This document shows, piece by piece, positions 29,313 through 40,500 of a DNA stretch of 64,000 nt. Position numbers and translations under genes: made by a program. This DNA comes from an uncultured Flavobacteriaceae bacterium (GTDB taxonomy: Bacteria; Bacteroidota; Bacteroidia; Flavobacteriales; Flavobacteriaceae). Each line of letters starts with the position of its first letter. Position 1 is the stretch's first letter. Location of the stretch: the NCBI GenBank assembly GCA_938017825.1, contig CALIJE010000040.1, positions 1 to 64,000 of the forward strand, given 5' to 3'. The notes below the pieces were generated by a model, which saw nothing but the letters and a program-made list of their open reading frames with translations, was not told the origin of the DNA and made no database searches.

Positions 29313-31565
29313 TTATCTTATAACGGTTATAGTACCTTGTTTTAAAGTTTCGTTGGCATTCTTTATGATATAGTAGAAGACCATATTTTGCGTTGGGAAC
29401 GCCATTGATGATTCGGGCCAATTGTTTTGATAGCTCATTTCATTCAGTACCTCTTTGCCTTTGTCATCATAAATAACAACGTTGACATCTGATTTGTTGG
29501 AGTAGGAGTTTGGAATTACCCATTGGTCGTTTGAACCATCGCCGTTCGGGGTGATGACATTGGGGATGTTGAACAGGTCTAAGAACACTGCCGTCAATGG
29601 TCTTGTTACCGAACAGTTGTCTACGCTTGCAACAAGGGTAAAGTCGCCTTCTTCTGAAAAGGTCATCGAATCTGTGCTGCTCACCAGGTTGTTCCCGGCA
29701 TCGAACCACTGATAAGCGGTTCCGCCCGTTGCAGTGACCGTTCTCGAACTTCCTTCAGGAAAAACAACATCACCATCAACATCCAATTGAATAAGGTTGG
29801 GGTCTAATCCTGTGACGGCTATTTCATTGGAATATAACGTACACCCATTGCGGTCTATGGCTAGTCGGTACGTTCCAGTATCCGTAACGGTCAAGGTGGG
29901 AGAAGTACCGCCTAAAGAAGTACCGTCTCTTTCCCAATTATAGGTAGCTGTCGTTAGATCGGTTGAAGTGCTAATAGTTAGGGTGTCACCACCGCTACAA
30001 AATACCGTACCCGTGCTAGTAATGGTTACCGTTTCATTGGTCAACAATTGAACGGCCAGTGCGTTTGAATTAATGGAATACGTGCCTAAAACAGCACTTA
30101 CATCATAACTTCCATTCTCGGTAACATCTGTAAGGCTAATGCTTTTAGAGGTTGCGCCGGGAACGGGAACATTGTCTTTTTCCCATTGATAGGCAAAGGA
30201 GTCTACCAATTGTGAGGTAACATCTGAGGTGGTTGCACCCGTAACTGCATTAACGGTAACCACTTCAAGTACTACATCTGTATTGACGCAGCCTTGGTAA
30301 TCAGTTGGATTATAGCCAATTACCATTTCAAAGGAATCTGGTACCACAGCTACTGTATTTTCGGAGTTGACCGTTGCCGCACAGGCTCCAGTTGTTGTTA
30401 CTGCACAATAATATGTGCCATCTTGAGTGATATCTAAAGTACTGTTGGTGGCACCTGATATGGCTGTCGTATTTCTGTACCATTGAAAGCTTGGTGAGGT
30501 GGCAGTGGTCGAAACACTGAGGCTTACAGTTTGAGAAGGTAGTACTACCACATTGGCAGGGTTATCTCTGGTGACGGTAAACCCACCTGCGTTGGTCATG
30601 GTTACTGCCGCCGACATTTCATTGCAAATGCCTGTCGCCGATATTTCAACTTGGTAGTCTCCTGCAAAGTTTGGTGTAGCAGAATCTACAATATAGTTTT
30701 CACCAGTGGCGCCGGCAATCGGAGCTCCATCTTTAAACCATTGGTAGCTCCAAGTGGCGTTGGTTATATTGATTTGCAAAGTTTCGGTTTGACCGGTACA
30801 CAAGGCCGTATTGGTCGGAGGGTTGATGGCAATGCCCTGACTGCCGCTACCAAGCGACACATCAATTACATTTGAATAAGCATTACTAGCACCTGTACAC
30901 GCAGCCCCATAATCGATATAGGCTTGGTACATGCCACTAGTATCGGCAAGGATACTCGTGCCGTTGCCTGGCAAAAGAGTACCGCTTCTATACCATTGAT
31001 AATTATAGGTTTCTGCATTTGGTACATTGTCAACGGTCAGTGTTATTGGATTTACGGCACAGATACTTCCTGGGGTCGTTCCATCCCCGTTGGGACTGAT
31101 ATTAAAGTTTTGGGTGTAGCCTTGGTAGTACATGGCATACGGCTCTGACTCTGCCCCATCTCGTGCAGGACTTGTACTTCGAACCCTTAATCGATAGCCG
31201 TCGCCCTGTGTATCTACTGGGATGGCAAACTCCATATAAAATTGTCCGTTAGGAGTGTTCTGCCCACCTTCAGTCGCTAGCTGTACTGGCGCTGCAAAGC
31301 TTCCAGTGGCATCGGAGAGTTCAAGTATGAAATCGTTGTTGGCATCGGGACTGCCGACCCAACTTACATCGACAAAGTATTCATTGAAACCGTTTATGCC
31401 GGCACATATTTGTGTCCACGCACTACCCGACCCGTTGTTCGGAGGGTTTTGATTGGGTGCTGGTTCAGGTGCATTGATAATAATTTGAGCACTTACCAAG
31501 GAGGGTGCTATAAGCAAAATTGCAAACAGCAAAAAGTTCAGGGGTTTCAATGGTTTTGATCTCAT
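29313..31565 (-). CDS. Secreted Ig-like multidomain protein with type-B gliding-associated/T9SS C-terminal domain
   Basis: Signal peptide; repeats such as YQWYRSGTLLPGNGTSILADTSGMYQAYIDYG; CTD LFNIPNVITPNGDGSNDQWVIPNSYSNKSDVNVVIYDDKGKEVLN. Confidence 0.9.
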   Translation of the reverse strand: MRSKPLKPLNFLLFAILLIAPSLVSAQIIINAPEPAPNQNPPNNGSGSAWTQICAGINGFNEYFVDVSWVGSPDANNDFILELSDATGSFAAPVQLATEGGQNTPNGQFYMEFAIPVDTQGDGYRLRVRSTSPARDGAESEPYAMYYQGYTQNFNISPNGDGTTPGSICAVNPITLTVDNVPNAETYNYQWYRSGTLLPGNGTSILADTSGMYQAYIDYGAACTGASNAYSNVIDVSLGSGSQGIAINPPTNTALCTGQTETLQINITNATWSYQWFKDGAPIAGATGENYIVDSATPNFAGDYQVEISATGICNEMSAAVTMTNAGGFTVTRDNPANVVVLPSQTVSLSVSTTATSPSFQWYRNTTAISGATNSTLDITQDGTYYCAVTTTGACAATVNSENTVAVVPDSFEMVIGYNPTDYQGCVNTDVVLEVVTVNAVTGATTSDVTSQLVDSFAYQWEKDNVPVPGATSKSISLTDVTENGSYDVSAVLGTYSINSNALAVQLLTNETVTITSTGTVFCSGGDTLTISTSTDLTTATYNWERDGTSLGGTSPTLTVTDTGTYRLAIDRNGCTLYSNEIAVTGLDPNLIQLDVDGDVVFPEGSSRTVTATGGTAYQWFDAGNNLVSSTDSMTFSEEGDFTLVASVDNCSVTRPLTAVFLDLFNIPNVITPNGDGSNDQWVIPNSYSNKSDVNVVIYDDKGKEVLNEMSYQNNWPESSMAFPTQNMVFYYIIKNANETLKQGTITVIR

Positions 31566-31638
31566 AAGTAGTCGTTATTTGGGTCACAACAGATTCAAAA
31601 ACAAATATGCTATATAATTAACGCGCAGGGAATTTAAT

Positions 31639-31669
31639 GTTGTGGCACTCCGCAATTATGTTGTGAAAC
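31639..31669 (-). promoter_or_regulatory. 21-bp-period direct repeat GTTGTG(N15)GTTGTG, putative LytTR-type site upstream of the Ig-like/PorP operon
   Basis: GTTGTGGCAC at 31639 and GTTGTGAAAC at 31660; CAAATAT at 31602-31608, the same 37-bp offset as at 26276. Confidence 0.55.
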
Positions 31670-31714
31670 GCATTTTATCTAGGGTGAGCAGGTTTAAAAA
31701 AGGCGTTATACGCC

Positions 31715-31722
31715 TATTTTTG
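31715..31722 (+). promoter_or_regulatory. Bacteroidetes-type -7 element (TANNTTTG) for glnS
   Basis: TATTTTTG 27 nt before the preferred ATG at 31750. Confidence 0.5.
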
Positions 31723-31749
31723 CTACTTTTGAACGATAATATTTTTGGA

Positions 31750-33435
31750 ATGAGCGAGGAGGCTAGATCACTTAATTTTTTAGAACACATTATTGAAGAA
31801 GACCTAAGAAACGGCTTCCCAAAAGAAGCCCTTCGTTTTCGGTTTCCGCCAGAGCCCAATGGCTATCTGCACATTGGCCATGCGAGCTCAATTTGTTTGA
31901 ATTTCGGGCTGGGCTTGCGCTACAATGCGCCGGTAAACCTAAGGTTCGATGATACGAATCCAGCTAAGGAAGAACAGGAGTTCGTAGATGCGATAAAAGA
32001 AGATGTTAGATGGTTGGGCTTTGATTGGGATACCGAAAGGTATGCTTCTGACTATTTTCAACAGTTGTTCGATTGGGCGGTTCTATTGATCAAAGAGGGC
32101 AAAGCCTACGTGGATAGCCAAACGAGCGAGGAAATGGCCGAACAAAAAGGCACACCGACCGAAGCCGGAGTTGAAAGTCCGTTTCGACATCGCTCTATCG
32201 AAGAAAATCTTAAACTCTTCGAAGGTATGAAAGCCGGTGAATATGATGAAGGCACCCATGTGTTGCGAGCCAAAATCGATATGACCTCAAGCAATATGCT
32301 GATGCGAGACCCTATTATGTATAGGGTATTGCACAAGGCGCACCATCGCACAAATACCGATTGGTGTATTTACCCAATGTACGACTGGACGCATGGAGAG
32401 AGCGACTATATAGAACAAGTATCGCACTCGTATTGTACTTTAGAGTTTGCCATGCATCGTGAACTATATGATTGGTTTTTAGACCAGGTTTATGATGAGG
32501 CCAAGGTGCGGCCCAAGCAGCGAGAGTTTGCCCGAAGGAACTTGAGCCATACGGTTGTGAGTAAGAGAAAATTAGCCAAATTGGTAGAACAAGGTGTTGT
32601 AGGCGGTTGGGATGATCCAAGAATGTCAACTATTTCCGGGATGCGACGCAGAGGGTACACTCCAGAATCTATTCGCAATTTTGCGGATACCATTGGTATT
32701 GCGAAGCGCGATAACCTTATAGATGTTTCGCTACTTGAATTTCAGGTACGCGATCATTTAAATAAAGTGGCTCCGAGGGTACATGGCGTTTTGAACCCCT
32801 TGAAGTTGGTCATTACCAACTATCTAAAAGGTGAGGTCGAATGGGTCGAAGCCGAGAATAATCCTGAAGACGAATCGGCAGGTACTAGACAGGTCCCCTT
32901 CTCTAGGGAATTGTATATTGAACAGGAAGATTTCAGGGAAGAAGCAAATAAAAAATTCTTTAGACTGAAACTAGGGAAAGAGGTACGCCTTAAAAATGGT
33001 TATATTATTAAGGCCGAAAGTTGCTCCAAAGATGCTGAAGGGAACGTTACGGAAGTTCAATGTACATATGACCCCAAAAGTAAAAGCGGAAGCGGCAGCG
33101 AGGAAAGTCTCAGAAAAGTGAAGGGAACATTGCACTGGGTCTCAATTGCTCATGCGCTATCTGCCGAGATACGAATTTATGACCGCTTGTTCACAGATGA
33201 AAGTCCAGATACGCATAAGGACAAAGATTTTATGGAATTTGTAAATCCCGATTCACTTAAAACCATAACAGGATACTTGGAACCACATTTGGCCAATGCC
33301 AAAGTCGGGGATACTTTTCAATTTCAGCGAATGGGATATTTCTGTGTAGACCCGGATACTACTTCAGACAAATTGATTTTCAACAAAACTGTGGGCTTAC
33401 GGGATTCTTGGGCAAAAATCCAACAAAAAACCTAA
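31750..33435 (+). CDS. glnS: Glutaminyl-tRNA synthetase
   Basis: RFPPEPNGYLHIGHASSICLNFGL (HIGH), NLRFDDTNPAKEEQEFVDAIKEDVRWLGF, VVSKRKL (KMSKS equivalent). Start at 31750 preferred over 31642. Confidence 0.95.
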   Translation: MSEEARSLNFLEHIIEEDLRNGFPKEALRFRFPPEPNGYLHIGHASSICLNFGLGLRYNAPVNLRFDDTNPAKEEQEFVDAIKEDVRWLGFDWDTERYASDYFQQLFDWAVLLIKEGKAYVDSQTSEEMAEQKGTPTEAGVESPFRHRSIEENLKLFEGMKAGEYDEGTHVLRAKIDMTSSNMLMRDPIMYRVLHKAHHRTNTDWCIYPMYDWTHGESDYIEQVSHSYCTLEFAMHRELYDWFLDQVYDEAKVRPKQREFARRNLSHTVVSKRKLAKLVEQGVVGGWDDPRMSTISGMRRRGYTPESIRNFADTIGIAKRDNLIDVSLLEFQVRDHLNKVAPRVHGVLNPLKLVITNYLKGEVEWVEAENNPEDESAGTRQVPFSRELYIEQEDFREEANKKFFRLKLGKEVRLKNGYIIKAESCSKDAEGNVTEVQCTYDPKSKSGSGSEESLRKVKGTLHWVSIAHALSAEIRIYDRLFTDESPDTHKDKDFMEFVNPDSLKTITGYLEPHLANAKVGDTFQFQRMGYFCVDPDTTSDKLIFNKTVGLRDSWAKIQQKT

Positions 33436-33626
33436 GATCGATATTCCTTATCAGATTAATTATAGCAATCGGTATTTTCTATGCGAAACCGCTGGTTTTA
33501 GGCCGTTTTAAGGGCACTTCTTTCCTTAGCAATACGATTCGACGAAGCCCGCCAACAACCTTTACTACAATGCCTCTATGGCTAAAACAGATGTAAAACG
33601 GCACTAGTAGACCCTTTTGGATAAAA

Positions 33627-33661
33627 AAACCCTCTTACGCCGATTTGGCATAAGAGGGTTT
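33627..33661. terminator. Rho-independent terminator between convergent glnS and SPFH genes
   Basis: AAACCCTCTTA-CGCCGATTTGGCA-TAAGAGGGTTT hairpin. Confidence 0.85.
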
Positions 33662-33685
33662 GCTTTTTTAATACGCTATTGGATG

Positions 33686-34624
33686 TTACTTGTCTAGTTT
33701 TGGCGGATTGTTGTTTTTTGCTTTTTTCATAGCCTCACCAATTTGGTTACTCGCAGTAAAACTAGCCACCATGTCATTCAACATTTGGCTCCCGGCTTGC
33801 GGAGAGTTTGGCAACAATATAAGATTGCTGTTAGTCTCTTGACCAATTGATTGTAGTGTGTCATAATGTTGGGTGACCACGATTAGTGCGGATGCCTCTT
33901 GAGAATTGATACCAACCTTGTTCAAAACTTCGACCGATTCTTCGAGGCCTCTAGCGATCTCACGTCGCTGGTCTGCAATACCCTGACCTTGCAATCTCTT
34001 ACTTTCTGCCTCGGCTTTTGCTTTTTCAACAATAAGAATACGCGCAGCATCACCTTCGAACTGAGCGGCTATTTTTTCGCGCTCCGAGGCGTTGATACGA
34101 TTCATGGCCTCTTTAACTTGACCGTCTGGATCAATATCGGTTACCAGTGTTTTGATGATGTCATACCCATAGTCCATCATAGCTTCATTCAATTCTGATT
34201 TAACCGCGATAGCAATATCATCTTTTCGAACGAAAACATCATCTAATTTCATTTTAGGTACTTCGGCACGAACCACATCAAAAACATAAGACGTAATTTG
34301 ATCGTGTGGATAATCTAGTTTATAAAAAGCATCATATACCTTATCGCGAATCACCTTATACTGAACAGAGACTTTTAGGCGAACGAAAACATCGTCTAAA
34401 GTCTTGGTTTCGATGATAACATCCAACTGTTGAATTTTTAGGCTGAGTCTCCCGGCAATACGATCTACCAGCGGAATTTTCATATGAAGACCCGAATGTC
34501 GAATACTCTGAAATTTACCGAAACGCTCAATGATGACCGCGGTTTGTTGTTTTACAATAAAGAATGCCGAAATAAGAACGACAATCAGAAAGAATAAAAT
34601 AGGAATGTAAAAGAATTGCCCCAT
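33686..34624 (-). CDS. SPFH/Band 7 (paraslipin-like) membrane protein
   Basis: FFIVKQQTAVIIERFGKFQSIRHSGLHMKIPLVDRIAGRLSLKIQQLDV; EAMNRINASEREKIAAQFEGDAARI. Confidence 0.92.
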   Translation of the reverse strand: MGQFFYIPILFFLIVVLISAFFIVKQQTAVIIERFGKFQSIRHSGLHMKIPLVDRIAGRLSLKIQQLDVIIETKTLDDVFVRLKVSVQYKVIRDKVYDAFYKLDYPHDQITSYVFDVVRAEVPKMKLDDVFVRKDDIAIAVKSELNEAMMDYGYDIIKTLVTDIDPDGQVKEAMNRINASEREKIAAQFEGDAARILIVEKAKAEAESKRLQGQGIADQRREIARGLEESVEVLNKVGINSQEASALIVVTQHYDTLQSIGQETNSNLILLPNSPQAGSQMLNDMVASFTASNQIGEAMKKAKNNNPPKLDK

Positions 34625-34775
34625 AATGTTTAGATTTTAAGTTTAGGATTGAATATAGTAAGAGTTTACCATATCAGTAGCTTATTTCTTAGAATTGTTA
34701 CAAACACCAATACCTGCACGCCCTAAAGACAATATTTATTATTGAATAGATAGACTTGCTTATTGCTGTAATGGG

Positions 34776-36284
34776 TTAACCCAATTCTCGAATCGCACCC
34801 TGAATACGTGAAACACTTTCCTTTTGACCTATCATTGCCATAATATCAAAAATATGAGGCCCTTTCATGTCGCCAACCAGTACCAATCGCAAAGGCGGCA
34901 TCACCTTGCCAAAAGAAAGTTCTTGGTCAGAAATCCATTTCTTGATTTTGACTTCTACCATTTCAGAGGAAAAATCAGGGACCGCCTCCAGTTCGGCTAC
35001 GAGTCTGCCAAGTATTTGGGGAGTATCCTCCTTCCATTGCTTGCGAACCGCTTTTTCGTTGTAAGAAGATGGCGCTACAAAAAAATAGTGGGACAATTCC
35101 CAGAAGTCGGCAACAAATGTAGCCCGTTCTTTAATCAAGGAGACCACCTTTTCAACATAGTCCTTGCCAGTGAGCGCAGTGTTTACATTGTGCTTTTGAA
35201 GTAGGGGTAAAAATGCATCGGCCAGTTCAGCATCACCTTTCTTTTGAAGATAGTGTTGGTTGTACCACTTTGTTTTATCTGGATCAAAACGAGCCCCAGA
35301 TTTAATGACACGTTCCAAACTAAAGGCTTGCACCAAACCTTCTAACGTAAAGATTTCCTGCTCTGTTCCGGGATTCCAACCTAGCAAGGCCAGAAAGTTA
35401 ACGACAGCTTCAGGAAAGTACCCGGCCTCTTTGTAGCCCAAACTCTCTTTCCAGGAAAGCGGAAATACGGGAAAGCCCATTTTTTCTCCGTCTCTCTTGC
35501 TTAGCTTGCCTTTGCCTACTGGTTTCATAATCAATGGCAGGTGGGCAAATTTGGGCGCATCCCATCCAAAAGCATCATACAATTGCTGGTGAAGGGCTAA
35601 TGATGGCAGCCACTCCTCTCCTCTTATGACATGGCTTATTTCCATCAAATGGTCATCGACGATATTTGCAAGATGATAAGTGGGCATCCCATCACTTTTA
35701 AAAAGTACTTTGTCATCCAAGATATTGGTATCGATTTCGATATCTCCTCGAACGATATCCTTTAAACGGAGTTTTTGATCTTGGGGAGTAAGAAATCGTA
35801 TTACATAATCATCGCCCGAAGTGATGCGTTTTTGAACCTCTTCTGGTTTCAAAGACAAGGAGTTATCAAGCTTTAATCGGTTGTGCCAATTGTAAATAAA
35901 GGTCTTTCCCCTAGCCTCATGATCTGTTCTATGAAAATTCAGTTTTTCGGCCGTGTCGAAGGCATAGTATGCTTTTCCATTTGCAACTAATTCCTGGGCA
36001 TATTGCTTGTATAAGTGCTTTCGCTCGCTTTGGCGATATGGGCCATGTTTCTTTTCATTGCCCGGTCCTTCATCAAAGGAAGTTCCAAGCCAGTTTAGTG
36101 CCTGGATAATATAATCTTCGGCCCCTTCAACATAGCGATTTTGGTCGGTGTCCTCTATACGTAAAATGAAGTCGCCCTCATGTTTTTTCGCAAAAAGGTA
36201 ATTGAATAAAGCAGTGCGCACTCCACCAATATGAAGGGGGCCGGTAGGGCTAGGCGCAAAACGAACACGGACTCTTTGGCTCAT
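34776..36284 (-). CDS. gltX: Glutamyl-tRNA synthetase
   Basis: VRVRFAPSPTGPLHIGGVRTALFNYLFAKKHEGDFILRIEDTDQNRYVEGA; KLSKRDG. Confidence 0.96.
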   Translation of the reverse strand: MSQRVRVRFAPSPTGPLHIGGVRTALFNYLFAKKHEGDFILRIEDTDQNRYVEGAEDYIIQALNWLGTSFDEGPGNEKKHGPYRQSERKHLYKQYAQELVANGKAYYAFDTAEKLNFHRTDHEARGKTFIYNWHNRLKLDNSLSLKPEEVQKRITSGDDYVIRFLTPQDQKLRLKDIVRGDIEIDTNILDDKVLFKSDGMPTYHLANIVDDHLMEISHVIRGEEWLPSLALHQQLYDAFGWDAPKFAHLPLIMKPVGKGKLSKRDGEKMGFPVFPLSWKESLGYKEAGYFPEAVVNFLALLGWNPGTEQEIFTLEGLVQAFSLERVIKSGARFDPDKTKWYNQHYLQKKGDAELADAFLPLLQKHNVNTALTGKDYVEKVVSLIKERATFVADFWELSHYFFVAPSSYNEKAVRKQWKEDTPQILGRLVAELEAVPDFSSEMVEVKIKKWISDQELSFGKVMPPLRLVLVGDMKGPHIFDIMAMIGQKESVSRIQGAIRELG

Positions 36285-36325
36285 ATCTTTTTATTGAAGC
36301 GCAAAGGTACTAAAAACAAAGGCTT

Positions 36326-37375
36326 TTAGGCGGTTTGCATTTTCATTTCAGATGGGATTCTGGGGTTCATTAAGCGGAACCATAAAGGTGGTAAAAGTGA
36401 AAGCACCATGGAAGTCGGATAGCCATATGGCATTTGTGGAGAAATATCATGATAATCTAGAAGCTGATATTTTTTGGAAGATTTATGATGGTGATCGCTA
36501 TGACGTGTCAATTCATACAGTACAATACGCCCCATAACATGATTGCTGTTCCATGAATGCACCTCTCGCACACGCTCGTATCTACCTGAAGCGGTCTTTG
36601 AACGCGAAAGGCCGTAGTGTTCAATGTAATTCACAGTTTCTAACATCAAAAACCCTACGATTCCTGTAAAGAAGGCAAAAAGTAGTCCCATTGGGCCGAA
36701 TGCGATGTAAACAGTTGCCAAGTATATTGCTTGAAAAATAGAATACCACAGCATATCGTTCTTTATGCTATAAAACCCCAGTTTTTCCGCCTTAAGAAGT
36801 TTGAACTGTAGTTTCCAAGCGCTTATGTATTGTCTGAAAACCGAAGTAAACCAAAAAGAATATACCGTTTGGTTGTATTGTGCGGTTGCTGGATCCTCCT
36901 TTGTCGCGGCATTCGCATGATGCCCAAAATTATGTTCAATATAAAAATGCATATAATGGGAGGGGAGCAGTAGCAATTTCCCCAGATGTCTTTCGAAGGT
37001 TGTTTGGCGATGACCCAATTCGTGTGCAACATTAATACCGTTGGTTCCAAGAACGATACCCAAGGAGAAGATTAGGCCAATAAGCTCAGCGGTTTCTGGC
37101 GTATGCGCAGAAACATCCCAAAGCCCATAACCTAATAACCCAAATACGACAGGAATGTTTAGATAAAGCATCCAATCAAAGAGCTTGCTTTTCGATTTGT
37201 CGACGCGCACCTCCCCTTCATGATTACTGGTATCATGTGGTAATAGGATTTCCAAGACCGGAATCATTACAAAAGCATAGAACGGGGTAAGATAACACCA
37301 GGGTCCTTTTAAGTATAGGCCAATTACCGCTGAAAGTGGCAGGGTCATGGCGGCTAGGTATTTAAGATCTTTCAT
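36326..37375 (-). CDS. Alkane 1-monooxygenase / membrane fatty acid desaturase-like di-iron enzyme (AlkB family)
   Basis: His boxes HELGHRQ, EHNFGHHANAA and HSDHHHKSSKKYQLL, plus NYIEHYGL. Confidence 0.85.
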   Translation of the reverse strand: MKDLKYLAAMTLPLSAVIGLYLKGPWCYLTPFYAFVMIPVLEILLPHDTSNHEGEVRVDKSKSKLFDWMLYLNIPVVFGLLGYGLWDVSAHTPETAELIGLIFSLGIVLGTNGINVAHELGHRQTTFERHLGKLLLLPSHYMHFYIEHNFGHHANAATKEDPATAQYNQTVYSFWFTSVFRQYISAWKLQFKLLKAEKLGFYSIKNDMLWYSIFQAIYLATVYIAFGPMGLLFAFFTGIVGFLMLETVNYIEHYGLSRSKTASGRYERVREVHSWNSNHVMGRIVLYELTRHSDHHHKSSKKYQLLDYHDISPQMPYGYPTSMVLSLLPPLWFRLMNPRIPSEMKMQTA

Positions 37376-37500
37376 TTTAATGTGGTAGATGATGAACGGG
37401 CGACTACAACTAATTCGACTCTTAAATTCATCGTAAATGTAACGAGATAGGCTGTCAACACAACGTTTTTGGCGTATCTTGGACCTAAATATAGCTCAAA

Positions 37501-40500
37501 TTGAATAGCTACCACAATATACTCGATAAATTGAACGCCTTTACCAAGAGGTATTATACCAAGATGTTGATAAAGGGTGTGTTGCTTTTTTTGGTCCTAG
37601 GACTACTGTTTTTTGTGGTCGTCATGGGAGTCGAGTATGTTCTTTGGTTGAATTCAACCGGGCGATTTATTCTTTTATTGGTATTCATTGGTGTAGAAGC
37701 ATTCTTGCTTTACAAATACATTGCCACACCTCTTTTTTACCTATTTAAGCTACGTAGGGGTATTAGTAACAAAGAAGCGTCCCTGTTGATAGGCATGCAC
37801 TTTCCCAATGTAGGGGACAAGTTATATAATCTGTTGGATTTGGCGGAAGACAAAAACCAATCCGAATTGTTGTTGGCTAGTATTGCACAGCGCTCGGAAC
37901 GTCTACATCCGGTTCCTTTTGTGAAGGCCGTTGACTTTTCCGAGAATTTAAGGTACGCGAAGTATTTGGTAGTTCCGTTTTTGATTTTTGGTTTAATTTG
38001 GCTGAGTGGCAACCTGAGTTCTTTTTTCGGATCCGCGAATCGGGTTGTAAATTACGACATGGCATATGAACCGCCTGCTCCCTTTAGTTTTAAACTACTA
38101 TCGAACAAGCTTGATGTTTTGGATACCGAAGCGTTAACCTTGGAATTGACTACGGTTGGCGAGGTACGCCCCAAAGCGGTTTTCATTAGTATAGAAGGAA
38201 AAGAATCGGTGCTGCCACAAGAAAACGGTATCTACCAATACACTTTTACACCTCCTTTAAAGCAGACAGACTTCTATTTTACGGCCAATGGCGTTCGTTC
38301 ACAGGAATATCGCCTAAATGCCCTTAGAACGCCGTCAATTCAGGATTTCAAGGTGAAATTGAACTATCCGAACTACACGAACCGTTCTTCTGAAGTGCTT
38401 AAAGGTACTGGAAACGCGACAATTCCGGAAGGCACAAGAGTTACCTGGGAAATTGTTGGCCAGCATACCGAGAACATTGAATTACTTACCAAAGACACCA
38501 CTTTGGCCTTTAGTAAGGAAAAGGAATTGTTCGCTCTTTCCAAAAATGTGTACGCCGATCTTTCATATGAATTGGCCACATCGAATACAAATGTCAAAGA
38601 TTATGAAAAGCTGGCTTATCGGTTAAGCGTTATTCGAGATGCATATCCTACAATAAAGGCGCGGCAGGTCTTGGATTCTCTTAATCCGAACCTGTCTTAT
38701 TATGCCGGTGAAGCTACTGATGATTATGAATTGAAAAGTATTCGTCTAGTATGTTATCCGGATGATGATGAGGATGCAAAACAGCAAGTCTTGATTGAAC
38801 AGCCCAATGCGAATTTTAAGCAGTTCTATTACACCTTTCCTTCGGGGCTTCAATTGGAAGAAGGGAAGAATTATAGCTTCTATTTTGAGGCTACCGATAA
38901 CGACGCTATTCACAAAGGAAAAACTATGAAAAGCCAAGTGTTTTCAATGGCCTTACTAGATGAAAATCAAGTAAAGAACAAGGAATTGGAATCGCAGCAA
39001 CGTTTGATCAAGAACATGGACAAGTCCTTGGAGAAATTTAAGGAACAGAAAGAAACGTTAAGGGAATTAAATCAAGAACAGAAAGAAAAGAAACAGCTGA
39101 ATTTTAATGATCAGAATCAAATCAGGGATTTTTTGCAGAAACAGGAGCAGCAAGAGAGTATGATGCAAAAGTTCAGCAAGGACCTAAAGGAGAACCTGCA
39201 AAAAGACGCAAAAGACGACAAGCAGAATCAATTGTTACAGGAGCGTTTGGAGCGGCAAGAAAAGGAGGCCGAAAAGAATGCAAAATTACTAGAAGAACTT
39301 CAAAAGATATCGGACAAAATTAATAAGGAAGAGCTGGCGCAACGTTTAGAGGAACTTGCCAAAAAGCAGCAAAATAGTCAGCGGAGTTTAGAGCAGATAC
39401 TTGAGCTGACCAAACGATATTATGTTACCGAAAAAGCGGCACAGCTGGCAAAGGATTTAGAGCTTTTGGCAAAGAAACAAGAGCTTCTGTCTGAACTTAA
39501 GGCGGGGCAGGATTTTTCGAATGATGAACAGCAAAAATTGAACGAGGAGTTTAATAAAATAGCGGAAGCATTGAATGAACTTGAAAAGGACAATCAGGAT
39601 CTTCAAAAACCCATGGACTTAAAGGTGGACAAGAAAAAGCAAGAGGGCGTAAAAGAGGACCAAAAAGAGGCGCTCGAGCAAATCAACAAGCACGAAGGGG
39701 CGGAAGAGTCATCGGAGTCGAAGGAGAAAGAGAAAATGGCAGAGAAGGCTTCGCAAAAACAGAAATCTGCTGCAGAGAAGATGAAAGAAATGAGCAAAGA
39801 GTTAGAACAATCATCGGCCGGCGGAGCATCGGGAGGTTCTTCTGTGGCAGAAGATGCCGAAATGCTCAGACAGATATTGGAGAACCTCATAACCTTTTCC
39901 TTTAAACAAGAAGGACTGTACGAAACCCTAAGAAATGCCGAGGGTGACATTCCCCAATTTTCTAGCGTTGTACGAGAACAGCAAGAACTTAGAAGTTTAT
40001 TTGAACATGTTGATGATAGTCTTTTTGCCTTGTCCCTGAGGCAGGCCGAGTTAGCTGATTTCGTAAATGAGCAAATTACCGAGGTATACTATAATATCGA
40101 TAAGTCGCTAGAACGTCTTGCGGAGAGTCAAATTTATCAAGGAGCGTCTGCTCAAAAGTACGTGCTTACCGCCTCGAATAGTTTGGCCGATTTTTTGGCA
40201 AACGTTCTCGATAATATGAACAGCAGTATGCAATCAGGTTCTGGGTCGGGGCAAAGTTCAGAAGGTTTTCAATTGCCCGATATTATTCAAAAACAAGGGG
40301 AGTTGAAGGGTAAAATGAACGGAATGGGCCAGGAGGGCCAAGGACAACCCCAAAGCGGAGGAGAAGGAGAAGGTCAAAGCGGACGAGGCAAACAAGGGGG
40401 TGAACAAGGAGGAGAGGAAGGAGCTGAAGGACAAGGTGAGAACGGGCAAAAAGGCAAGAACGGCAAGGGCGAGGGAGGAGAAAACGGAGAAGGCGGCAAA

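Noticed and set aside
33408-33596. 62-aa plus-strand ORF after glnS
   Set aside because: Overlaps the glnS end, shows no family signal, and is followed directly by the shared terminator.
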